Positions 22,907 through 35,827 are shown, counted from the first letter of the stretch. The stretch: 64,000 nucleotides of DNA from Schistosoma mansoni (GCF_000237925.1 NC_031502.1:41160655-41224654), one strand, 5' to 3'. Made by a program: numbers and translations. Notes: generated from the letters alone by a model not told the origin.

Positions 22907-22990
22907 ATAGAACTAGAAAAGAAGGTCCAGGACATAGTGGGTTGGAGAAAGCTGGTCGGCGGCCTATGCTCCATTGGGAGTAACAGGCGA

Positions 22991-23013
22991 AAGTAAGTAA
23001 GTAAGTAAGTAAG
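22991..23013 (+). repeat. (AAGT)n 3' tail of RTE LINE 1
   Basis: Five to six tandem AAGT units end the LINE and run straight into the right target-site duplication. RTE elements characteristically end in short tandem repeats instead of poly(A). Confidence 0.9.
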
Positions 23014-23027
23014 TACTGGTGGAGCTT
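23014..23027 (+). repeat. Target-site duplication, right copy (RTE LINE 1)
   Basis: TACTGGTGGAGCTT, identical to 19824-19837. Downstream, the Gypsy fossil continues. Confidence 0.95.
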
Positions 23028-23760
23028 GCATCAAATTTAGAGAAGTGATGTTACTTTTTCTGCCCTCTTTGCAACTTCGAGTTCCTTTCAGTGTCAGATG
23101 TCATTTTTTAGTGTGGGCTCGAAATTCATACCTCTCTCAAAAGTCCATACCCAGTATTGTTAGATCTAAATCAGCCACAGTGTAAACCTAGGGGAATTAC
23201 TTCCTAAACTACAAACTTAGCGTCAGCATTTTCTCCTCAAACGTGGCGATTTCGGTTTTGTTGGCAGTTTGAAGTGTAACTGAGGAAGTTTTGCGACCCA
23301 ATTCAGTTGTGTTCTGAGGAACGATACTAAGTGCCGCATCGGTATTCACTAAGACGTTCATGCCTGAATTTCTGTCTCCAACTCAAAACAAGAGACTATT
23401 TAGGTACTTCTCCTCAGTCATCATGACTTGTGGAGGGATTGTTGACTTCCCATATTCTTGAGAGTCGTCTAGGCCAGGTGAATGGTTGTTTGCGTCTGGT
23501 GGATTTGACGCCAAACACCCAGTGATTTTAACACAACTGTTCACATTGTTAGTACATTTGTGACCTCTTGTTTCTATGATCTATTTGAGTTTTGGTGACA
23601 TCTCTTGTGCGACTTTCAACACTGGTAGTGAGTTTTCCTATGACTGGGTGACTTATTAACTGTAATACCGATCCATTATCTAAGTTTTTCTTTGGAAAAG
23701 CCTTTTGATTCTTCGACCATCTGACAAAGGTAGATGGTTTATTCACCTACTTCTTAAAAT

Positions 23761-25861
23761 TGTGTATGGTTGTATCTTTGGTAGACTTAGAATTGAGCTT
23801 TGGGCTTCTTTTGCGACTAAACAGATAAAAGTACAGAGATAAATATATATAAATGTATGTATATGCACGTGAAAGTCATAATGGAGACCGTCTTGCTAAT
23901 CTATCAGATTTACTTTCACAACAGAATAGAAATCAGTATAAGAAAACTTATTTTTTGTGTTCATAACTGAGCTCAACAAGTAAGTCCTGGTAGTTTCACC
24001 TCATTATTTATGTTGTAAAAGTCATACTAGTAGTTGTAGTAGGTTTTTATTTAGATCGCGAAATAAAACAGTTGGAGCGCGAAGTTCTAATTTAAACACA
24101 CAGAGCCTTCAAAATTCAATGTAAAAAATTTGGGGATATAATACGAACTCAAAGAAAGAATATAAGCAATTACCTGAGCAATGATGTTTTTACATTACTG
24201 AGATATTTGCAGTTAACTTTTAACCATTAAACTTAAGTTGATACCCCGTCAGTTGCGCCCTCTTTCGACCATTACGCTACATGTAAACAAACATATAGTT
24301 TGCCACATTTCGTTGGCTTGGTGGGAAAAAACCGTTTAACGCTTCAAACGATGTCACTGTTCGTCAAAAGTTTTAGCTCCGATACATTAGTACGCCTGTA
24401 TCATGTAAAATTTCCATGACCTAACCCAATCTCGTACTGTCACTTCAATCGTACCCGTAAATCAACTTACTCTGCTGAAAAATTTGAGTAAATTGATTTT
24501 TATAAAGACCTTAACATATGGAGGTTGCATAAAACGTAGTCCTGAAACTTGAACACCTATACATGACAACTCCTTATTCATGTGCTTTTATAGAGTAATT
24601 GCTATAGCAATTACGTTTCTTCTTTACTTTCTGTTACGATCATGGAGAACCTGTGTCCGGCTTGTGTCACTTTAGAAATTGTTTATTGAGGCTTACCAGA
24701 CAAAGTGTACTTAAATAAGTGGTCAAATGTAATCGACTTCTGTTACCCCAGCAACCTGAAGACGTTTTTTAAGCGTGCGGTTTGAGTTTTAAGTGAATAG
24801 GCCCTCTTAATTCCTGTTTGTGTGACTCCGATTTCAGAGTCAAGTGAGTTCATGTTGAAGCATACACTTGCACCAGTGTAATGATGCCAAGGCGTAGTCC
24901 GAATGGCTATACAATCTTTTGTTTCGACGAATGCTGTTTCCACATTGTCATCTAGTCTCTGTGTCTTAGCTTTTATCTGAATTGAGTCTATTTAAAGTAA
25001 CCCATGAGATAGTATTTTTGATATGATTCGTTGTTAATTGGATGTCCGCGCTTGCTTGTTGGTGATCATTTCCGGTTATTCCAGAGTGACAATCACATTA
25101 ATTTTTAAAGGACAAGGATGCGCGACGCGAATGGTACCCATAAGAATACTAAGAGGTTTGATTCCAATTTCTTATTTCTGAGTGTTTGTACTAATTTCAT
25201 GTCGTTAAGACCATTGAAGCTAATATTCAGGTGCAAGACATTGGACTCTCACGCGTGAGGATTTAAAACAATGGATATAGGCACAACATCAAAGGCATAT
25301 ACTTGAATGTTGTCTTTTAAAACAGTAGAATCAATAAGTACAATAACTCTTTACATGTTAATCCACTATTTACTAAACAGTTAAAACTTAAGAACAGTAT
25401 ACAATTACCTTATGGGACAAAAAATAGGCTTATTTCAAGTCAGAGACAAGCTTCTGTTCCAAAAAGGGCTTAGATCAAAGTAGCCTAACTATATATTCAA
25501 GAACAAGCAGCCACTTTCATAAAATGATCATGTTAAGAAAGCATCGAACGCACGATCGATTAACTGATTAAAATAATACTTCTCTACAGTTGGAAAAATA
25601 CAGTCATTTCCCATCTAGGTTAGTGACAAAAAATGGAACGGATAGCTTCAATCAGGTAAAACGTTTCCAATATTACTGCAGCCGAAGCTTGCAAAAGTTC
25701 CAGCCTAAACAAATATGGCAGTATCTAGAGTTATAGAAAAAGTAATCCAGGCGGTGGTAGCCCAAAATCTACTTATTATTAATCTCATCTCGACCTCATA
25801 GAATGGGTTTCTGATGTCCAGGTCATGCGATACATGTTTAGTAGATTATCTGAATGACATA
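23761..25861. other. AT-rich stretch, no gene recognised
   Basis: No recognisable family. A minus-strand frame at 24743-24943 continues upstream past its Met with a plausible protein-like composition, but has no known motif and no convincing splice sites. It could be a host exon or a retroelement remnant. The remainder appears to be ordinary non-coding DNA. Confidence 0.35.
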
Positions 25862-26010
25862 ACTCTAAAATGAGACAACTGGCTCCTTGTGTCAGTTCTG
25901 TTCCTATACTTTGAGAATGCTCTTGATAAGGTTCCAGATAGAGGGCTTCTCGTCAAATCAAAGTCCTTCGGAATCAATAACCCACTATGTTCGCGCAATA
26001 GATGAACATG
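25862..26010 (+). mobile_element. CR1-like LINE reverse-transcriptase scrap
   Basis: The plus strand reads FLYFENALDKVPDRGLL then KSFGINNPLC. This matches the RT block of CR1/Jockey-type LINEs usually written FLDFEKAFDKVPH..LL..LKSFGI. The catalytic-site Asp is replaced (FLYFENA), and nothing recognisable precedes or follows in frame. It is an old dead fragment, its family inferred from about 35 residues only. Confidence 0.55.
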
Positions 26011-27395
26011 AAACTTAACGAATTTAAGGAGTAAACTAATCAATTATGTATATTTAATTACAAACATATTATACACTAGTATGATTAAGTGAATCAATAG
26101 TATTTCGGTGGTGTTATGTTTGAAGCGGTTACGAGTTCACTTAGTCTGCGAACGGAACAAGGACTTTTGGCCAGAGACCAATAAGCTATCTATCCCAACG
26201 CGTCCCAGACCCACTAACTAGAGTGAGAAGTCCAAGTTGGAAGTGTGGAAGATATATTCCGTAAGCAGCCAGGAGCACAAGCAATCTCAACAGGAAGAAA
26301 TCAAACGTATATATACAGCATGAAATTTTTCTTGGGAACTTTTACAAAATAGCATAGTAAAAGATACAACGGACCAATAGCGTTTAAGGTTTTCCTGAGT
26401 AGGAAATACGACTTGAAGGTGAAAAGAGAGCTTTTGACGAGAAAACAAAGAAATTCAAATTTTTAAGATAAAATTACGAAAATAAGTTATTTACCAAGTG
26501 AGTTCTAGGGATCCCCAACAGGAAGTGAAAAAGAAATCTTTCCAACCGAAACCGCCAACAAAATTACTTTTATTTTCGATATATTTTCCAGAATTTTGAA
26601 TGTTTAAAAAATCAATTACATCAGTATACAGCAATGTTATATATCATTGCTGAGAAATTACAAATATCATGAATTATTTTTAACCACTTCACTTAAATAG
26701 AATTTAATGTTGACGCAAAAGCAGTAATGAACAAACATCACTGATACGGTGAATAACATTTATCACTACTGTTACTTCTACAGATGTGACTTCTAGGTTT
26801 TAAAAAGATGTTTTCCCCCTCAAAATCTAGTTCTTTTCGTTTATGATTCTGGAAGACTTCGGTTTCGTGCTACCAGTACATCATCATCGTGTTCACAGAA
26901 TTGGAAAAAGTACCAAATCATATTCATTCTGAGGTAACTTTATTTCAGGAAACATAAATTTCTCAGTTTACATTTTTCTAAAAAGCTATTTCATTCAAGC
27001 AGTCTCAAACGAGATACAGAATACCATTGGAGTCGATTTCGTTCCTATATATTCGTGTGTTAGTGTTTCTGGACTCGATCAAGTGAAGTCAAGTGCTAAA
27101 AACCAGAGTAAACAGAAAACATTGAGTTGTGGAACACTTACGACCTTTGAGAGTTTAACCGGTGATGCGTACAAGAACTACATGGTATAACATGTCATTT
27201 ACTCGTTAATGGTCCATAATGATCTAGCAGTGTACAATAATAAAATACACTGGGTATTCAAAGTTACCTAACCTCGTTAAAATAATAAGATTCGATGAAC
27301 ACACAAGGTTAAAAAGATATCTTTCGAAGAAGAAACTTGGATCAATGGTTTTGACGAAAACAAACTTGGTTGATAGTTAATTAGACAGGAATATA
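26011..27395. other. Non-coding stretch with a possible dispersed repeat
   Basis: A GC-richer patch from about 26112 (TGTTATGTTTGAAGCGG) to about 26520 (ATCCCCAACA) has TG...CA ends and a TATATATAC string, which suggests an LTR or a dispersed repeat. No flanking duplication was found, so this stays uncertain. The rest is AT-rich without recognised content. Confidence 0.3.
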
Positions 27396-27698
27396 AATGT
27401 TGCGGTTGTAATGGTTCCTGTTTACTTCACTGAAAGTCAACTCTAAGTGACAGAAGATGAAAATGAGATAGTTGGCCCGAATGTGTTGGGACGTATTAAC
27501 GAACTGATGTCAGCTAGGACTGTTCATGATTTCAATAAGAAGGTTTATGACCTTTATGACACACTGATATTTAGTTTGGATGTTGGTGTATTTGATATGT
27601 CTATCATGACGATTGAGGACGGTGTATTTAAGCTTACGTCTAGTGTTGGTGACAAGCTATTGTGAAATGAAGATTTTGACAGTCGAACGATGGTTTAA
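27396..27698 (+). pseudogene. HSP70 pseudogene fragment
   Basis: The plus-strand frame reads NVAVVMVPVYFTESQ, then after a stop codon (27444-27446), GPNVLGRINEL, then FSLDVGVFDMSIMTIEDGVF, then a second stop (27663-27665) and NEDFDSRTMV. These line up in order with the conserved ATPase-domain run of cytosolic HSP70: NAVVTVPAYFNDSQ, GLNVLRIINEP, FDLGGGTFDVSIL(T)IEDGIF and GGEDFDNRMV. The phosphate-binding glycines are lost and the frame is broken, so it cannot be a chaperone. Only about 100 codons survive, with no intron visible. That suits a processed, LINE-copied pseudogene, though a decayed genomic duplicate is possible. Confidence 0.75.
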
Positions 27699-30102
27699 CT
27701 GATACCGAAATATATGCATAATGAGTTGAGAAGCTGGAATATAGACGATTTCATGAGATCTCTTGATTTCGCATATTAACTTGTAGGGAGTGTATGTTTA
27801 TCACACATAGTACTTCATTACTAAATACGATCACATTTATGCATAACTAATTATCTGAAATGTTAATGGAACTACAGATTAAGGAAAAATTTTAATGATA
27901 AATTCTTATCATTTTTATTCTATCTAACTGAAATTATTTATTAAAAACCCACTAAAAGAATGGCTATGGCGACAAAACAATCGAATGTATAGTAGAATAA
28001 GAGCAAATAGCTGAATATAATGGGTAAAATGTAAACAGATAGTAGGAGAGAGAGAGAGAAAAGTATAATAACTATAAAGATAATGACAATAGTAGTAATA
28101 ATAATAATAATACTATTTAGTAATGATAATCGTAACAGAGGCATCAGTGGAAATGAAAGCACGAAATTCTGACCTCAACAGAAAATATTCCACTAATGGT
28201 TTTGTTTAATGCGTTCATTGTTATTTATACTCTGTTATATATATATAGCATGTGGGAGCGTGAGTGAATACATTCTAATTTTCTTTGAAAATCTCATCTA
28301 CTCTAAAGACAATATCATTTTGTCCACATATTATCGTACCACTACCACTCATTTCCAATACTTTTTTCCATTCTACTCTACTTTCCTTTCATTACAAAAC
28401 TAAGCGAAAATTTTCTTACTTTTAAGAATCCCTACCTAGATCTCTGCTCATGGTCAATCTTTCTCTACATACCTCTAAATCAATTTGTTTCTAATAGATG
28501 TAGAAGAGGTATCTATGGTTTAAGGCTAATTTCTCTTCGTTATCCAAATATCTCTGTGTGTATGTGTGTGTGCGTCTGTATATGCGTGTCTCTATATGTA
28601 CACGTGTATATAAATGTTTGTGAATTTGTGTATTAATATAGTTGATACTAATCTTTTAATTATCAGTATTAACATTTTATTCTTAGACTATCACCAGTAT
28701 CAACATTGGTATCAATTAATGGTTAGATAGTAGTAGCAGTATCTCATGCCCAATGGCATCGTATATATTACTGTTCCACTTAATAATGCCATTTATTATT
28801 GTTAATAGTATTGCTTTTGTTACTCACCCTCACCACCACCATCACCACCACTCACAAAAATATTGTTGAGAAAAAAAACAGAATAAATTCCATTAGATCA
28901 TTTTATAGATTTCGTTGAAAGATTTGTATTCACTTGCTCACTCACCCTCGGCTCTTACTTTCTTACATTCCCATTCATCTAAATTCTAATATAGAATATT
29001 AAGATTTTATTTTTAAAGAAGAAAAAACGAAATAATAAACTTGAATGAGTATAGAGGAAAGATAAGCGTAAAATGAGTAGCGATTCATTCATGTTCTTAT
29101 CAATATTAATGGTACCCTGTTTTATTATTTGTGGTTTATTATGAATAGAATTATTCTCCGCCCAATAAATGTATATTACAGTAGCAATCATAATTCAAGT
29201 CATTAATGCTTGTTCATGTAGATATCACTTATCATACATTGTTTACATGAGAATCAATGCTCTGCTTCTTCCATTAGGTGCCCACATTTAAAGAAAATAC
29301 AAAAAGAGAAAGTTAAATAAATACATTCATCAATTAAGTAAATAACTAATTAATTCATTCATTCGTAAATGTCCTCTAGAATAAATTGTTTCCTTTTCTT
29401 TTCTAAAGAGAATTAAAAGGCAAGAAAGTGAACTCATATCATTTCCCCCTTCTTTTTTCTTCTTTAATGATTGGCACAATACACCAAAATATTAGAATAC
29501 ATGTATATATATTTATAATTAGGCCTGAGGATAATAAGAAAAAAGAATCCTTAAGTGAATCTATTCGAGTTTTAGTTTAATTAGAAATATATACATACAT
29601 ATATGTTCATTAGCTATTTCAAAAGGGATACAATTACTTCTAATACAATATTAAATTGTCAAATGAAAAACTATTTCGGCTATAGTATCTTTCTATCAGA
29701 AAAACAACTAGATCTTGGCAGAATTCCAACTCTATACTAAGATGTTGTTTCAGTTAAAAAGTTTATTCAAGCTACCATCTATTAAAATGTAAACACTGAC
29801 TAAGGTGTCTGACTGGTATATGATTGGAAAAGTACTCAGTTATAAGTAAATCACTGATACAGTTTGATGGAGTAATGAATTATTTCTAACCTTAGACTGA
29901 AAAATATGGGTAATACACAACTTTTTATCATCTGTTCAGCCTTATCAAATAATTCAAAGCTAAATCTTACTCTGAAGACTAATTTTTTTATTTTAGAGAG
30001 ATTAAGGAGGATTGACTTAGGCAAACTGTATAAATATGTTTAGATTATCCTTGAAAACACTTCAAAACCTAATCAGACAAAAAATATCTTCTCGGTCACT
30101 TG
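27699..30102. other. AT-rich non-coding DNA with simple repeats
   Basis: No gene recognised. Simple repeats include an AG run near 28047-28060, a TAA/ATA cluster near 28090-28115, and a TG/TA-rich stretch at about 28553-28630. Short frames here are AT-driven. Confidence 0.5.
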
Positions 30103-30302
30103 NNNNNNNNNNNNNNNNNNNNNNNNNNNNNNNNNNNNNNNNNNNNNNNNNNNNNNNNNNNNNNNNNNNNNNNNNNNNNNNNNNNNNNNNNNNNNNNNNN
30201 NNNNNNNNNNNNNNNNNNNNNNNNNNNNNNNNNNNNNNNNNNNNNNNNNNNNNNNNNNNNNNNNNNNNNNNNNNNNNNNNNNNNNNNNNNNNNNNNNNNN
30301 NN
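30103..30302. other. Assembly gap (200 N)
   Basis: Exactly 200 N, a fixed-size placeholder. The flanks are ordinary AT-rich sequence. Confidence 0.99.
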
Positions 30303-31928
30303 ATCATTACAGATTCGAACTAGTGACAGATTGCAAAATACGTCATTGTTTATCAATTACAGAGTAAAACACTCTCTTCAAAACATTTTAGCAGTCCACA
30401 TCGTCTATGTTTGATCGGATCGAATATAGATAATCTCAAGTTTCTCAATGATGTCAGGCAAATGGATTATGAGATTTCAATAGAATGAGTGAACGATAAC
30501 AAATATTTGTGAATCATTTTATCAAGACTTCTTTGATTGTAATTTTAAAAATAACTTTGAGGATGGAACATTGGACTAGAAATTTACGAGACAGATAAAC
30601 CACAACTTTCAATGTTCTCTAGTTGCTGCTAAAAGTAATTGAATAGAATGAGAAATTACTTTTAATAAACTGATGAAGGAAGTTTGAGTTTAATCTATTG
30701 ATAATTGGTAACAATAGCTATTATTATTATTGTCAGTAATCTTATTAGTATCATCATGATTATTGCCATAACTATCATAGAGGTAACATTAGGCTAACTT
30801 TTAGGTATCACTTACTCTAGTGAATTAAGGATGCAGAACAACAATAGAAACATAAATCTCTGTGTATACTAATGAAAATTTTGAGTTAATGTATGATGTA
30901 AGCTTACACTTAATCACTTTTTAAATACAGTATATTTTATATATAAATATGAAAGCAGTTAAATATTTCACCCAATTTGACCTTTTCTTTTAACGCTTCT
31001 CTCTTTCCGTTTTTTTCTTTATCACATTCTTATTTATTAACACTTTGCTGTTGTTGTTAAAAGGGAATGTTCGACACATGTACGTATCCAATTAACTTTG
31101 AATTATTAATTAAACAAAGGCAGTTATTATAACTACTGAATAAGAGCCAATCAAAGAAGTTGATTATATTGCTTTCACAGGTGTGGAATTTTAAGCCAAC
31201 TGTTCCATTATTAGTTTTGTTTGCATACAATTCAGTGAACATTGCATCCCTTTCTTCTTCTTCTACACCGCCTTCAATTTCAATTTATTCAGGGTAGTTT
31301 TTCGATTTTATTCAAAATCCTTTAATTTAACTCCACTTCATTCACATCGTCATTATCATCAATACCAACAAATTTCTCAGCTTTTTTTCCAACAATTCTC
31401 ATGTTCTCTTTTTCCTCTTCATCTGTTTTGCATCTTTTGCTTTATTTCATAAGTATAGTTTCTGTTACATATTTCAAGTTGATAAAATCAATTAATTTAT
31501 TTACTCACAACACTTGATCCCCTTCAATTAATCATCTCCTCAGTCATCATCAAATATGTGATTGAAGTAAGCCTCCAGGGTTGAACAAATTGTCATTAAA
31601 CCATTTAACCTTATTAATTCTTTGTGCCCCAGATTTTTGTTTTATTCAAAGTATTATTTATGCCATCAATAGTACTAACGATCAATGATGGAGACTTAGT
31701 TCTCCTTTTATTTGCACACCTGTTAGTAAAAAGTACTCTCACACTTACAAATCAAGATAATACATTTGTATATTGACCGATGAACTATGATGTTTACAAA
31801 TTACTTTCAGAACAGACCAACGTCATCTTGTGAATTGGTACAAAACACCATGTACCGTATCGCTATTTCTTTATAATTTAGACTATTCAGTGCAATACAG
31901 CATGAAATCTAAATAGGATCCAATAACC
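30303..31928. other. AT-rich non-coding DNA
   Basis: No gene or RNA recognised. There are short ATT/ATC runs near 30716-30775 and a pyrimidine-rich stretch at about 30980-31440. Confidence 0.5.
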
Positions 31929-32130
31929 GAGACAGTTCTATTGTACGGAGCTCAAACTTGGAGAACTACAACAACCGTCATCAAAATGTACAGTAGTTAT
32001 AAACAGATGTACACGTAAGATACTCCAGATCCATTGGTCGGATACCATCAGCAACAACCCACTATGGCAGAGAACAAACAAACAGCCAGCTGAAGAGGAA
32101 ATTAGGAGAAGACGCTGAAGGTTGATAGAA
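31929..32130 (+). mobile_element. RTE LINE 1 family, 3' ORF scrap
   Basis: The nucleotide sequence follows 22561-22760 of RTE LINE 1: ACAGTTCTATTGTACGGAGC, then GATACTCCAGATCCATTGG, then GAAGAGGAAATTAGGAGAAG. The frame corresponds to the C-terminal part of the LINE protein ([17 protein letters not shown] region) but is interrupted. Both ends of the element are missing. It is a small decayed copy. Confidence 0.8.
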
Positions 32131-32394
32131 TACAATGTGTGGAAATCATGAAACTGAATCACTACCTGAATATTTATTTCCATTTTTAAAACTATTTGAT
32201 AGTTTACATCTCTAAGCTTATATAAAATGAAACGAGTGTCATTTGTTAGTTATTGTGACTGCCATTTTTATATTTCATTCAGCTTTCCAAGATATATGCC
32301 GTTAAATCCTGATATCATTGGTTAGTGATCTAAATAATGTGGAATGATATGAATAATTCCCTTTTTTGTCATCAGTTACAGAATAAAATTAAGT

Positions 32395-32585
32395 TATATA
32401 AGAACGTTCGTCTAAATTTGATAGAATAGTTTCACAGTATTTGGGCGCCTAGTTGATTTGAGACACTTAAGAGAAAGAATGTATTTGTAAAATCTCAGCG
32501 AATGAGTTTGGAGTAAATCCAATCGAAATGTTGAATGTGCTTCAAATTCATTCGCTGACACTTTACAAATACATTGTTCCTCCTT
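32395..32585. repeat. Dispersed short repeat with a hairpin
   Basis: 32397-32460 matches, inverted, the outer part of the insertion at 43208-43410 (TATAAGAACGTTCGTCTAAA; TAGTTTCACAGTATTTG). 32483-32580 then forms an imperfect inverted repeat: GTATTTGTAAAATCTCAGCG against CGCTGACACTTTACAAATAC. The same family therefore appears here in head-to-head, partly duplicated form. It is non-coding. Confidence 0.6.
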
Positions 32586-35500
32586 AAAATTAAGTTATAT
32601 TTGATAATTACTATGATGATATTACTATTCTAGTCGTTAAAGAGTAGTAGTCATGGATAATGAAATCATCATTGAGTTGTATTTGGCATGTATTTAATTT
32701 TTTTTATTACAAATTCATCATCTGGATTTACCTACGTACCTTCTCATATAATCATAGTAACTCAAACTCAGCATTAAACACTATAGAAATACCAAAAACT
32801 AGAGAAATTTGATTCTTCTACCTCCTGCCAAAAAATGTATAAAAATGCATACATTACAAATCGAGGAATACTGTTAACCACTAGATTCTACTAATACATA
32901 TCTTACTTTGAATAGTTGATTCAAGTTATCTCTTCTGGACAGACACACATGGGTAGTGATGTTTGAAAATTTGAGGATAAAAAGACGAGTCAAATCATAC
33001 AATTTCATCAATAGGTTATCTGTATTGAAATGAAACTAATACTAGTAGTACATTGCAACCTAAGATTGTCTAAACACATAATAGCTATAAATTAAAGTGA
33101 TAACCCACCAAACAAAACGAATATGTTTACTTTATTAATGAATCATAGATTTGAACATTCGATCAATTTCCATTTCTAACCTATATGAAAGGTAAAGAGT
33201 CAGTTAAAGTCAATCAAATTTATTTGTCAGTAATAATAATGATGCATCTTTGTACAGTAAATGATTATTTCGACTTTCAAAAATAGTTCAGATGAACATG
33301 GAATGCACTTCCATTTATAATCAACTGATCATTGGTTTCTGAAAGTGGAATTAAAATGTTTGTACAGTTCAATACGGTTACATGACTTGATCTACTTAAG
33401 TCGTCTTAATAATCTAATAATGGTACATTAGAATTCAAATTGTCTAGTTCAGAATGACTTGAGAATGCTTCCTAATATTATTGGACATATATATAATGGA
33501 CAAAACTGTATTATTTGATAGCTTTATTTTAAACGAGAACTCAAGTGGGAAAGACCAATTTATTATTCAATAAGAAAATACAGAAATTCTGGGTGAAATA
33601 CGAAAGGAATACATTAAGTACTTAATTTATACATCTTCCATCAAGTGTCTTTTACAAACCTCTTCGTTCATTCACTCCTGTCGTTATTAAAATTACTCTC
33701 TGTTTACATTTCTGTTCTCTTCAATTCAATATTCTCAATCTTCTACTGCCAGGAATTCCACTTCTGATTGGTGTTACATACTACTTTTGTTTGTCGACAT
33801 AAATAGCATATACAACAACTTAGTTCTCGATTTAACTGTTGTTGAACCAGTAAGTAATAATTTGACGAATCATATTCTTCAACACCAATAAACATGCAAT
33901 GTAGTTTGATAAAAAAAATAACTATTTTAGTTACTTGATAAGTCCAATCAAATCGTCACTTGCTATCATATTAAAATATTACCGTTATTGTTCTAGCCAT
34001 TTTCCAAATGATGTTGACTTACTTCGTATGATTTCTATTATGTGGTGTCTATTGAAGCAAAATCAAATATCCTGAAGAAAGGTATTCTCACTTAAAGCTT
34101 TAATTGTGGACAATCCTGCTCTCATTAATTAATTATATAATTTGTGCAGTCGATATAACTTATTTTAACTGAAATATCAGTTTATCACCTGGTTATAATG
34201 AGCGCAATTTTCAATGAATTGTTAAATCCTACCAATCACAGTCAAGTAATTTTATTCACTGATATCTGATTGGTTACTTTTGTCAGGAGTAAATTAAATA
34301 TTTTTCTACCCTTTTAGAAGTAATCGTGCTTGAAGAATATTATCAAACGCACAGTGACTTTCATATATTTTTTTGTAATTATTTTTTTCACACCATTTCT
34401 TATCCCATTCTAAAAAATTTTTCATTACGTTTCGTCAAATAAAATGACTACTTTTAAATGAGTAATAATTGGTTATTTATTTCTTAAAATTGATATGAAA
34501 TGTAAGGACCTGTCTACAGAGCAACTTTTCATTAAATTATGGACGATAGTAATGCACAAAATACAAGCTTTATCATTTCTCACATAGTCACGGACACGGA
34601 TTATATGTTCTTGAATACATTGTATCGAGTAGCGTTCCAAACACTTGAATCGTCAAAGAGCCCTATCAGAACTTATGAAAGGACGATGTGCAGCCATTAT
34701 GTGGTGCGAGATTCTCATTTCCATAGGGATTAGAAGCCGCATATTAAATTTGTATGTTGGAGAAATGGCCTTAGAACACCTATCGGATACTCACAACCGA
34801 TTAGACGAAGGAGGTAATTTGATTAGTGTTATGGTAAAGATTGAGCCCAGATCGCCTATCAAGAAACAGAAATCTCCCGCCCAAAATTCTTCTGGATACC
34901 TTCAACTTACCCACAGTCCCTACACAAGAAAAAGTGCAACAACAATTCGATCTACGTCCCATAAAGTGGTCACTTCGACAACGGCAACAAACGGTCAAAA
35001 TTCAAGTGAACTTCAAGAAAATATCCTATTAAAAAAGGGAAGATCCCAAGAAACCACTTTGTAAACGTCTTATTTGTGTGATTTTAATTTGAAAATTTAA
35101 ATTCCTTATTTCCTTTCCAAAAGTGCTCATCTTTACTTTCGGATTGTATTTCCCACTTGGAAGGACCCTAAATGTAATTAGTTCGTTTCCTCTTTTTATA
35201 CGCTATTTTGTGGTGTTCCTCAAAGATATTTCAATACCGTATATATACACTTCAGTTGTGTACTCGTTCGTTCGTGCTTCCGATTTCTTGTGGAATATAC
35301 TTTTCCCTCAGCTGAATCTGATCTTCTCCCTTCAATTAGCAGGGCTGGGGCCCAGTCAACAGTTTAGCTTGTCTTGTTATTGTGTTGCTGACTTTGTTCC
35401 GTTCTCTAGTTTAGGTATTGTCGTAATCTCGTTAAACGTAACAACTAATAAGTGCTTTTGTTCTGACATAAGTTATGATTATACTTTCGAAATATTTTAT

Positions 35501-35827
35501 TAATTTCACGAAACGTTAATATTCAGTTTTAGTGACTAAGCTGAAAACTTGTTTGATATAATTGAATCAATGCTGAAAATAAGACAAAAGTATTTCTATT
35601 ATCAGCCAGTCATTGAATAATGTAAAATCTTCATGATTCAGTTGAAAAGTTCCATTGTTTATAAGATTGACCTTCAGAAATGAAAAAAGTAGACTACTTC
35701 CATTAATAGCAAAATTTTAGATGTGACAATTCATAAAACGTGAATAAAAGTAAAAATGATGGAAAACGATCTGAAACCCTAATGAACTCAATGTATGATC
35801 TTTGAATTTTATTCATTTAAATTTTAG
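32586..35827. other. AT-rich DNA with one unrecognised coding-like patch
   Basis: Mostly featureless. At 34539-35064 overlapping plus-strand frames of 64, 139 and 63 codons form a GC-richer patch, for example ISIGIRSRILNLYVGEM then LPPKILLDTFNLPTVP. The frame change between them suggests a broken gene or retroelement piece, but no family is recognised. A further patch at 35123-35503 has a 126-codon hydrophobic frame and a GGGGCCC-containing stretch, possibly an LTR remnant. Confidence 0.3.

Larger units (their letters stand above)
19838..23013 (+). mobile_element. RTE-clade non-LTR retrotransposon 1, nearly whole (3.18 kb)
   Basis: A full-length-looking LINE with a GC-rich 5' UTR of about 177 bp, one long endonuclease-RT frame (20015-22906), a short 3' part and a tail of about five tandem AAGT units (22991-23013) instead of poly(A). 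A perfect 14 bp target-site duplication (TACTGGTGGAGCTT) brackets it, so both ends are precise. Single-ORF layout, length and short tandem tail are RTE traits. Schistosome RTE families (SR2 and relatives) have this plan, though I cannot assign this one by name. The undecayed duplication argues for a fairly recent insertion. Scraps of the same family lie at 31929-32130 and 42301-42783. Confidence 0.93.
17451..23760 (-). mobile_element. Gypsy-type LTR retrotransposon fossil B, split by a LINE
   Basis: An antisense gag-pol fossil. Gag tail/zinc-knuckle-like region lies at about 23750-23450, and a protease-like region at about 23370-23200. A nested LINE follows (19838-23013). Then come RT at about 19740-19100 (WASPSHMVTKKN; FELFEFVRMRFGL), RNase H at about 18800-18550 (RPIEFFSERF), an integrase zinc finger and core at 18280-17760 (CSACQQSK; FYPRANGMVESFQ), and an integrase tail to about 17460. 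It is related to, but distinct from, fossil A. It is broken in many places and no flanking LTR pair was identified. The LINE insertion is younger than the element. Confidence 0.88.

Noticed and set aside
28000-29400. CRISPR-like or satellite array in the AT-rich region
   Set aside because: Only short microsatellites are present. There is no regular repeat-spacer pattern, and the genome is eukaryotic.
34539-35064. Real host gene from overlapping frames of 64, 139 and 63 codons
   Set aside because: The most protein-like wording changes frame twice, there are no clear splice sites, and no family is recognised. Kept only as an unrecognised patch.
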